From positions 1 to 20,594 of the forward strand of contig CYKH01000152.1 in the NCBI GenBank assembly GCA_001460835.1: DNA of 20,594 bases, written 5' to 3'. Under the pieces are notes generated by a model. That model did no database searches. It was not told the DNA's origin and worked only from the letters and a program-made list of their open reading frames with translations. Made by a program: the position numbers and the translations under genes. The stretch is from Bodo saltans (lineage: Eukaryota > Euglenozoa > Kinetoplastea > Eubodonida > Bodonidae). Shown here one piece after another: positions 1 through 10,100 of this stretch (position 1 is its first letter; the number at the start of each line of letters is the position of its first letter).

Positions 1-54
1 ACGCACTTGGTGAACAAAAGCACAATGAGTATATAACGCTCAAGACAGCTGCAA

Positions 55-77
55 TTTTTTTTTTTCCTGCGAAACAG
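55..77 (+). promoter_or_regulatory. Pyrimidine tract and candidate trans-splice acceptor upstream of the first gene
   Basis: A run of eleven T followed by CCT (55-68) is followed within ten bases by an AG at 76-77, the usual form of a kinetoplastid spliced-leader acceptor. If it is used, the 5' UTR would contain two very short upstream ORFs (131-148 and 209-220) before the ATG at 250. A second, weaker option is the pyrimidine-rich stretch at 221-230 with AG at 236-237 or 241-242, which would leave a UTR of about ten bases with no upstream ATG. The sequence alone does not decide between them. Confidence 0.45.
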
Positions 78-249
78 CGGTGAGGCACCGACGTGGACGG
101 TGCTGCTGTTCCAGTGCAAGTTTTGGTTTAATGACACACAAAAAGTGAAAGGGACACGAGGCAAGAAAGGATCGCAAGCGAGGAGAAATACTGTGCCAGG
201 AAAAACCAATGGTGAGGTGATTTCTGCTGTGGCAAAGTGGAGGGATTCG

Positions 250-741
250 ATGGGGCACCTCCCCGCGACTGTCGTCGATGCAGGCGGTAAGGAGCACACT
301 CTGCGTTACGTACGGATCCTTGTGACTGCCAACCCAGTAGAGGAATGTCACTTGACGCCACTGCCCAAGGATTCTGACGAGCAGGTCGAGCGGATCGATC
401 TGCTTGGACGGGCGAATGCAGCGTTTGTGGAATCCGACGCGGCCATGTTTGACAGCCTCAGTGCGTCAGCGGGAAAATGGGTCGATGAGACGCGTGCAAA
501 GTGCGACGAAGCGACGAAGAAGTACGAAGAAGCGAATATGAGGTACCAAAACGCCGAGAATCTTGATAAGAACCCAGCGGCACCTCTTGAGAATGAACAC
601 TTGATGGCCGGAGAGCGAGCGAGAGAGCTGCTGAGCCAACTCGGAGTGGAGTCGTCGAACGGCGCTATGAAGCGTCGACAAGATCACCCAGTGGTGTCCA
701 ACGGTAGGGCTATTTGTGTCGAACATCGTTTTTATTCGTGA
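250..741 (+). CDS. Hypothetical protein with a short charged helical region
   Basis: This is a 163-residue protein that I do not recognise. The frame is open well upstream (from about position 37) but contains no ATG before 250; a GTG at 100 is not a credible eukaryotic start, so ATG 250 was chosen. The first 50 residues look beta-rich (a TVVDAGGKEHTLRYVRILV stretch). Residues about 65-115 are rich in Ala, Glu, Lys and Asp with few helix breakers and could form an amphipathic helix or short coiled coil. There is no signal peptide or membrane segment. It is the first of a head-to-tail set of + strand genes, which fits a kinetoplastid polycistron but gives no functional hint. The stop codon is followed by about 400 bases of spacer. 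The last 20 residues are less convincing as protein, so a sequencing frameshift near 690-740 cannot be excluded. Coding status is likely; function is unknown. Confidence 0.6.
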   Translation: MGHLPATVVDAGGKEHTLRYVRILVTANPVEECHLTPLPKDSDEQVERIDLLGRANAAFVESDAAMFDSLSASAGKWVDETRAKCDEATKKYEEANMRYQNAENLDKNPAAPLENEHLMAGERARELLSQLGVESSNGAMKRRQDHPVVSNGRAICVEHRFYS

Positions 742-1136
742 CTTGGCTGGTGATAGGGCGAATGGCGATGCCCAAGGAGGCAAGTGAAGCGACGTTGTTG
801 GCCGTGAATATTGTGCTTAGGGCATGGGTAAGTAACTACGTCGGTTGGCACATGCAGCTTGATGAGGGACGTTGGGCGGTACAAAATCAAGAAAACAGAT
901 TTGAAACGTATCTTATTGAAACGAGTATTATTGCACTTGTGGATTTGCTAGTCGATGGAAGGCTGCTAGTTTCTTTGTTTTTATCGCCTAATTCGAGTGA
1001 AATCAAACGAGAACATCCCGCGACAATAAGTTGTGTGTGGTAGCGAATCAAAAAAAAGGAAAACAAACAACGGCAAGAGCCACCCATACTTCTAAAAAAA
1101 ACGTGCTTTGCTTGAGAAAAGAAAAAAAAGAGAAAC
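742..1136. other. Intergenic spacer (3' UTR, then 5' UTR of the BEACH gene)
   Basis: These 395 bases lie between the stop of the small gene and the ATG of the BEACH gene. The second half is AT-rich with several A runs (for example 1050-1058 and 1095-1101). An open stretch in another frame covers 714-1043 but has no coding character. The only functional signals I can support are the pyrimidine tract and AG near 970-997, listed separately. No tRNA or other RNA gene is apparent. Confidence 0.6.
970..997 (+). promoter_or_regulatory. Pyrimidine tract and candidate trans-splice acceptor for the BEACH gene
   Basis: A T-rich stretch at 970-989, interrupted by a few purines, is followed by AG at 996-997. 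Splicing here would give a 139-base, A-rich 5' UTR (998-1136) with no upstream ATG, so the ATG at 1137 would be the first in the mRNA. This supports both the acceptor and the chosen start. The assignment is by pattern only. Confidence 0.45.
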
Positions 1137-4100
1137 ATGAGCTTCAACGACAACAGCAGCTCTGCAGCAAATCGTCGAAGCGCAACGTCACTGTATCGCG
1201 AGTTCGGAATGATTCCCACTAGTGTCTCCACTCCGTCTCAATCATCACCTCTCGACTCTGCATCGTATCCGCTGGTGGAGCCGAGTACTGCCACCAGCGC
1301 ACGATCGTCGATGACCGGCGAAGTTGGAACCACTGCTCAGCTAAGCAGCAGCAGTAGTGCAGCAGCAGCATCGGTTGTGTCCCCTACTTCTCCCGTATCA
1401 TTATTACGACTGTGGCAACAAGTGGAAATGTGCAAAGACAATCCTATCCGTCAAAAGTCTATCATTGTGGACTCCCTCTACGAACCGTTTGTGACACAGT
1501 GTGTGTCGAGTGCGTCCGCCCCGTACCGTCAAGCCTTTGGTGACGGCTCATCGTTGGTATCCGTTCTATGCCGCCTGCTGTGCACAGACGCGCGGAGTTC
1601 TCTCAGAGCAGGATTCCCAGAGTGTGCCAGCACTGCAAAAGCGTTGCTGGATGAACCAACCCATATGATTATGTTGTCGTACTTCTCTACAATATGCGAT
1701 CCCACGTTTTTCCCAGGATCTGTTGAGCTGCGATACTTGGATTCTATTGTCCGTATTCTCGCTCTTCACAACATTCCGTCCATATTGATCTCGCTTCACC
1801 GCACGTTCTTGGATCTTGTCGAGGACGCAAAGCGAACGATTCACTCCACCATCACCCCTCAAATGGCCGCCGCAGACCAGAAATATTTGGCCCTGCTACA
1901 AAATTTTCTGTCCTTCCAGCACACCAATACACAACCGCTGCTTGCCGATATTTTACAAGTCAACGGTATTGTTCACATCGCAGAAACGATTTCGACAGCG
2001 CTGACAGTGCCATTCTGGGCAAGTGGATCGATTGCTGAGCTAGCCGCATCGATGCTGCTTTCCCTTCTCCACAGAAATGAGCTGAAGGCAGTTGCCTTTA
2101 GCGGGAGGGTTATCGAGGAGGTAGAAACTGTACTGGTCGACGGAATTCTCAAGGACGCTGACTCTGCCACCGAAGAATTCGGTGACGCGTCCAAATCTAC
2201 TTTAAAACTCACTGCCTTGACACAGTGCTTAGCTGTACTGCTCGCCCTTCGCAAGAATTTCTGCACCCCATTCAACGCCAATATCGACTTCGGTTTGGTC
2301 GTCACCGTGCTGCTTTCAATCCAAGAGTCGATGGCATCCCAACGTCGCTTGACGCAGCGTCTCTTAAGTATCTTGAACGATTTCATGGTGACCCCCCTTG
2401 GACCCTCAGGTCAAGGCGGTTCCAAATCAGACGGCTCAGGCTCAAGCAGCAGCGGTGGTGGTGGTGGTGGGAAGCAACCTGGTAAGGGATTTTCATTCTC
2501 AGCACTCGCGTCACACGTAGGGAAGATGGTAAGCTCTGCAGTGGCCTCTGGTGACAAGGCTAAATCCAACGACAACTCTGCATGGAAGGTCATTACCGCC
2601 TCACAGGTCGTAGAGGGCATGTGCCAATTTATTATTTGCGCCGCCAACGATGATGCAAGGATTCTTGTGGCCCAGAATTTATTTGAATTCCTACAAGTGC
2701 CAAAGAGCGTCGAGCCAGCATTTTTACTCACACAATTGACGTCGATTGCGGAGTCTGTACCAACGATGTCCCTCCATCTTCTCACAGAGTTCTTGCAAGT
2801 TGCCGAAGACGTTGCACACCGACATGACGCCTCTAATGTTCTCATCGTTTTGTCGAGGAAGCTCACGGACGTTGAGAATACACCAGAGCTGCACATTCTG
2901 AAACTGATTTCCTTTTTTGCGTCACTTGGCACACGATCGCATGTTGCAGCAAATGCCGTCCTAGCGTGCGGTGCGATCCGCAACTCCACCAAACTAGTTG
3001 AAATGATTGGATGCTTCTCCTGTGCAAGTGAATTGCTGCATCACATTCATCATCTGTGGATGACAGTGTGCAGAGTGCCTGGTTGCGCTGACCTGTTTGA
3101 GTCTAGTGGTACCGCAGAAGTGGTGACTCGTTCGATGCTATTCTTTGGATTGGCTCGTGCAGTTCGTCCGGAGCCAATGGGGAAAGGAAGCGTCACAAAC
3201 CGTATCCCAGCAACACCTCTGCAACCTCAAGCCCAACAACAGGCAGTGGAGGGCGCTCAACTCCGACGTGAGATCCTCAGAGTGTCAAGGGAGGCCCTTG
3301 CAACGCTTATCTCCACAAGAAGTAATGCAGTGCATGTTCTCCTTGACCGACTCTTGCAACACACTGGGAAGGTGGTATGGACCGATGAAGTATCGTGCTT
3401 GTTGGGAGCCCTCGCATACGTTCTGCACAGCGCCTCCGACAGCCGCTGTGCAACGGAGGCAATCAAAGGTAACGCGATCGAGTTGTGCTTGTCGCTCCTT
3501 CAGTCTGTGGAATCAGAAAACAATCGTGTGGATGAAGAAACAGCCCTGCTAAGCACTTGCCTCACCGCGATGCTCCCGTGTGTTCGGTTCAGTGAAGTAG
3601 GACGAATGCTTGCCGTGTCCATTCCGACATCGCTTGTTGGGTCAACTGCATTGTGCCAAATGTTAGCCGACCTATCCTTAGGCTCAACCCGAGATCCGCG
3701 GCATGTGGAATCTCTCCTCTTGTGGTATGATATTGTTCTCAGCGCTACTCCACTACAAGACCCGATCGAAGATTGGCGAACCTCATGGTCAGGCAGAATG
3801 CCCGGTGGAAGTGCAGCAGACAAGAAGTCTTCTAGCGCCGTGGATACATCATCCCCTGTGGCTTCCTTCCAAAGGTTAGGCAATGCTGTCGGCGGTAGCG
3901 ACGGCACCATAGGTCCCTTCGTTGTCCCTAGGAGCAAGAGATTCTTCTGTGAGTTGACATTTCCTTTGCTGGAGTTGTGTCGTTGGTACCGGGCGGAGGT
4001 GCTCAACGAGGAGATAACCATCGACTCCCCAGCCCGTCGACCCTCTCATTCTGTCCTCCCCACCACACCAGCGGCAGTGGTAGTGGAGCCTTCTGTGCCG

Positions 4101-7100
4101 TCACCTGCTGTGTCCCTCGAGGACCTCACTGCCTCTACGTTAGATATTTCGTCTGCTCAGGATGGTGTCACGCCCACCCGATCACAGCCACAGCAACATC
4201 TCGACGATGACGAAGCGTCGGTCTCGTCGCCACAGCGCCGCCCTTTGCGGAGACATTCACTTCGAGAACTTGCACAATTGGTCCGCGCAGTTGCAAGTCG
4301 ACTTGCAGCACCTCTCAGCGACCCAACATTCGCAGAGTTTGTCCTGCGACTAGGTCTCTATGACTTGGTTCCTTTCATTGCTAACGTGGCGGCATCTAAC
4401 GACCTGAAGCGGCATTTCTTCTTTGATGAGTCTACTCTGTCCGCTGCAATGTACAGCAACAACAACAACGCAGGTGTAACGCCCTCCACATCCTTCCAAG
4501 CTCTTGATCAACAAGAGTCGTTGGGTGCAACGACGACGATGTTGAACGACGGTGGAACACCAATCACAAACGCCCCAAAGAGAACATTAACGCAGCGGAA
4601 CCTCACAAGCAGCCGCCAAGTGCAGCTGTTCAGAATTATTCGAATGTGGCAAGCTGCGGTGGTGCCCAGAGTCGCCTTCAACCCAGACCGGAATACCCAG
4701 TCCGTCACAGATCGGAACGGCGGCGTTGGCTGTGCGGTAGGTAGCTCCACCACTGGGGTGGACCCGTGCCGCGTTGACTTCCCCCACCACATTCAATTCT
4801 TTGGATCCGGAGGCGCCGAGGGAGATGTACGGCGATGTGGGGAGGAGGGGTGGCCGTCCCCGGACGGTTACAGCGTCTGTGCCTGGTGCTGGTGGGTGGA
4901 CCTAGAGTCCGGAGGAGCCGATGGAGCTCCTCGCACAGAATTCAATGCAAATGCCCGCTCCACGACAAGCCGATCGGTTTTGCCGATATGGCAGTGTGAG
5001 TGGAGAGAACTCCCAGATCCTACGTCCCCTGTGAGCAACATCACATGCTACGTAGACCTTGTGGAAAAGAAAACGATGCTAGACATCTTGTACAACGCAA
5101 TCCACCACACAGTAGAGCTACCGCTGATTGCCCCTTCCACTTGGGCTCACATTGCAGTGTCCCATCAGCGGAATCGACTGTTTAACTCCGAAGTATCTGT
5201 GTACATGGACGGGGCGTTGGTGAAGAAAACAACGCTTACCTACCCCCTTACAGCACTCACGCAAGCAACAGGATTTTCTCCTTGTAAGCAGTTCCATTGC
5301 CGCCTCGGCTTCCCTGCGCAGCAACTTTCATCTGGACCGATGATCATGGGGGTTGAAGGGGACAACGCATCCATGACTCAGCATCGTGTTCAAAACTTTG
5401 CAAGGGGTGACGATACGATGCTAAGGTTGAAGCTTGGTCCATTCCAAGTGTACAACTCTCCGCTATCCCAAGCTTCCATTATGAGCCTTTTCGCCGCCTC
5501 GGTTCACAATTTGCAAGCAGGTCGATGGTTTGCGAACGGGGACGCCTCTGTGTCTACCAGTGCTGTGGTGTTTGATCGTGCCGTGCTGAATTTCCTTGCC
5601 GCATCCGCCTCGAATGATTTGCTACAGTCAACTGTCCAATCAGGGCAATGCAGCTTTGTTGCAGCGCCACAAAGCCGCGATACGCTTCTGGTCTCTGTGC
5701 ATCCCTCAGCCGCTGCACTAGCAGACGCTTCCTTCCGGTACTTGGACAACCATGATTGGACCTTAGTGAACTTGGCCGATGCTAGCTCTCGCAGCACATT
5801 CACTCTGTATGGCCCGCATAGCGAACCGACGGTTTCCTGTGTTGATGCCGCTCACGCTCTTGTGGCGTGTGGCGGGACAACCGAGTGGATGAACTGGCTC
5901 TCGATGATTACCGACATTGATGTGGAAGATGTTGACGACGATCCGCAAGCAGACGACACGGACGGCTGCGCCAGCGACAACGGTGAGCTCGACCTGAGCT
6001 ACAACGCGGCACTGACGACCCAAGAGAGTGTCTCGTGGGGCCTGACAACTGCTGTGGTCGCAAATAGCGCTAGCAATTCGCCATCAGGTGCGTGGTCACT
6101 ACGGAAGTTAGCTCGTGGGGCCATCAGTGTGATTGCATCGTGCGTGGCACGTGTCTCTGTCAAGGAGCTTCGCCATCGAGCGTTTTATTACAACATTGCA
6201 CTTTTGATTCGCAAGAATCCGAGATTGTTCCTGGTACCTAGCACCCCTAGCGACACGCACCTACCATTCGGTCGAGCACTCGACGGCACCATCAACTCAA
6301 CCACAACTCTTCCCACAAACTCTCTTGACGATGCCCGTGCGTTTGCCACCATCGCATCGTTGTGCTTTACTCTAGTTCACGCCGATGGGGCTGCCCTAGG
6401 CTCGAGAGCACTTACGGACGAGCAGATCTGTCGTCGTTCCCTACTCCTCCCTGTACTATCCAACACAGCGTTGTTTGAAATGGTGTTTGCCAAGACCTCC
6501 ATATGGGCGAACCTCCCCCACAGCAGCGCCATTTCCGTGTTGCAGTACATTGCCGTCGCATTGCACCCTGGCAATCGTTACCGCCGGCTGAATGCGCGCC
6601 GGATGCAGGCGAACGGGTTCATGACCAGCTTTGTCTATGGCATTGTTCGACATTACGTTCCACTTGCAGTTCTCCCCACAGTCATGGACACTATGTCAGC
6701 CTACATTTCTGCCATGGACGACGATGGCAGCACTGTGAGTGAAATTCTTACATTCCTTGCCGCATCGGTTCCTACAGGTGCGGAGGAGGACAACAGCGGT
6801 GTGGAGAAGCGTCTAGGGTCCAGACTAGCGATGGTCGCCCCGGAGTACATTGCCCTTGTCCGCAACTTGCTACTTAAGAGCATCGTTGAGCTTGCTGCGG
6901 TGCCAATCTCCTCTTCTGCAGGTGATACAGCGACTCCTTCCACTGGTGCTGCTGCTGCTGCTGCTGCTGCTGGAGCTCCAGTCGCCAACCGCACACTTCT
7001 TCAAACCATAGCGGAGGTGGTGCCGTTATCTTGGGTCCATGCCATGACCGGCCCCTACTCCCACCCAAGCACTGTGGCACTCGCACTGCAGCTTACCGTG

Positions 7101-10100
7101 GTCCTCTTGCAATATCAGCAACCTTTCCGCCAAAGGGCGGAACGATCGAATCTGCTGCATCTCCTCACTGTCAACTTATCTCACTACAGTCATCAGCCTG
7201 ATATCACATCGCTCCTCTTGCACGGGTTCCTCGGGCATTCCCGCGACGTGCTTGTGTTTCAAAGCGCGCTGCTGGACGATAACTTGGCACCCAATCCTCA
7301 CCGAGGCGTTCCATTCTTGATTCACTTAGTGATGTCTCTGCAGAAGTGCAACGCCATCAGCTCACGAGACCCTTCGCAAATCGAATCGGCCACTAAGTAT
7401 TACGATCAAGCGCCTGCATGCGCATATTTCTCGCAGGTCAACCGATTTATGTCTCGCGCCTCTGTTGTCCGAGGAGCACGTCGGTTGCGTGCAGTGATGC
7501 ATCTCGTCCGCTGTATTCGAATCTTGCAAAAGAACGTCGAGCTTGGACGCTCTCGGAGAGGCACCACTGCTTCTGCTTCTGTGGCGTCACCCGCCGGAGC
7601 GCATCGAGCTAGCAGCAGCACACAGCAACTTTCAACAGCTGATGTCACCACACCGGTCGCTAACAGAGCCTCAACACGGAGATGCGACTTGATGAGCCCA
7701 GCGGAGCATCAACGAAAGCTCCAGGACGAGTGCCTACGCAGAATGGACCTTGTCTCCCGCGTGCTCAACTGGGCAGCGTTTGCGTTCCTGAAGCACGATT
7801 ACGTGGCGTGTGCACTGTTCAATCCAGGTGCACTTTGTGCATCCAGCTCCGGTATTTCCATGTCCGCGTCGTCCTCGCTGCCCAACGGACTCAATCCTAC
7901 CGCCATTGCTTCCTTTCAAGCACTTCCACAGCTCTATGGCGAGACGTATCCCATCGACTTCCTATCGTGGATGGTGGTGTGTGCCTTAGGGCAAGCTGAC
8001 CCACTCCATGTAGTCTCCAACGGCAGCCAGTTACGAGGAAACCGTTTCTTGGAAACTGTGGCCGCCCCGGAGGCATCGCCCCAAGGGGCCACCGCCCCAC
8101 GTACAGGGAGCGACGATGATGAACCTGGTGATGGCTTTGGTGCTGAGGCAGCTCTCAGCGCCACATCTGGTGCCATCGACGGAGACGCATCACGTGGGGA
8201 TGCTGCTGCGACACAGTGCCGCAGTGCTGGACTTGACCGCCTCCCCCCTCCCGCATACGAGCCCCTTTTCCAAGCCTGCTGCAACATGTACGTCGCCATG
8301 ATGGAGCTTCAAGTCCGTGACTACGTCGCTATTTACGTGGGGAAACAAAATATCAAAACGTCTCCGTTTGCCCTTGTTTTGCATCACGTGCTGTGCCTGT
8401 GCCCCTCCGGCATCGGCGATGAGGCCGAGTCTTGGTACCACGCCGCACTAATCTCCCTGTGGCTACAGACCACCACACGAGCACTGCAACGACATAGCCT
8501 TCAGGGAGATCGTGGTCATCACCTGAGCAAGAATTGTGTCAGCGTTGGTCACTACGTTGTGGAGCGACTCCTGAGTGGGCTGCCAACGCCCCCAGGCGCG
8601 GTCATGGAGTTCTTGACGGTCCTCCTCGGTGCACTGCAGTATTCTGACCACATCAAGCAAACACGGCACCTTATCTTAGAGTGGGGTTGTTTCATTCTAT
8701 CCCCCAAGTTCCACAACAACAATCTGAAAGAGGCGCAAGTTGCTCGGGACTTGATCTTCACGCACCGCCATGTGCTGTTCGGTCCACATGTGTTAGGCCA
8801 GGCCACCATCGACGCACAGCGTCATCTCCTAGTCAAAATGCTTGAACTCAGCGCTGTATTGATTACCAACTACGATAGCACGCAAACACCTGAAGCTCAG
8901 CGCATTGCGGAGTTGTGGCTAACCGTCTTGCAAGCCATGAAGCAAAGCCCAGCACTTTCCTACGTCCTAGCAGAGGGTTGTGGGCTCGTCAAGACAAGCT
9001 CGTCTGCACATCATCACTACGACTTCCTGCACGGCGGGTTTGATATCCTCTACCACCGTATTGGTGCCACGTCCATGTTCCTGAGTTGGTTTGCCGACAC
9101 ACGTTACGCCATCAAGGACTATCTTACCCACCACGCGCCCGTTCAGCCATTCCATCAGTTGAAGTTACCACCCACTGCTGGGCTGGTGGTGTTGGGGAAG
9201 AAGTACATGAAGTGGGTCTGTGGCTCCGTCAAGCTTATGCAGAAGTCTCGATCGAAACAAGCACAGAAGGCAGAGTCGGCGGTGCTGCACGTGACACAAT
9301 CGTATGAAAAGTTGTTGTCGACGGGGACATTTGTAGACCCCAAGTTGTTACTCCAGCGAGACTACGCTAGGAGTGATGTTCTCGTGGTGGCGTCACCCTC
9401 CCCAGAGGAACTGCAGCAACAGGAGGAGTTGTACGAGGCAAGCACCAGCGCAACACACTGCCGTCCGGTATTTAAGAACTACTGGACTCCTCATGCTGGC
9501 GGTGTGCGCAGCACTCGTTGGTATGCCTCCGAAGCGCGTTCCCAAAGTCGCCTTGTGGACCTGAACGGTGAGCCTCTTGGTGTCTACTTTAGCGATGTGC
9601 CCGTTGCAATGGTTCCTCTGTTGGCAGGGTCAACTGTGGATGGAATGCACGTCCACCACCAGCCTACCATGAGCAACGCCAGCAACAACAGCGCTTCAAG
9701 CGCATCCCTTCCGCTGAATACGGCCGCTACGGGCAACACTCACGGGCTCAAACCGAATGCGATCCAAATTCTACACCGCATCCTCGATGCAGGCTCCGTG
9801 CAACCAAAGGACTCGAGAATCTTATGGATCGGTAATGTGTATTACATTGTTGGAACTGAGAGTGTCATCTGCACGTTGGTACTGACTCGTACCGAAATGG
9901 TGTGGATCAGCCACAGCCAAGCCACCAAGCATGGCGACTTCTTTATCACACAAATTGCAACGCATACGGCGGCAGATAAAGCGCACAAGAAACGGTCAGC
10001 TCCTGGCGCTGCTGCAATTGCTATTCAAGATGCAATTGGTCGGTTCCTTCCAAAAGCATCTGCATTTGTTGCCTCTGCCACAGGCGTCTCTTCCGCGAAG

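Noticed and set aside
714-1043. Open frame of about 110 codons overlapping the end of the first gene
   Set aside because: Its first ATG is at 762, it lies in AT-rich spacer, overlaps the predicted splice acceptor of the next gene and has no recognisable protein character.
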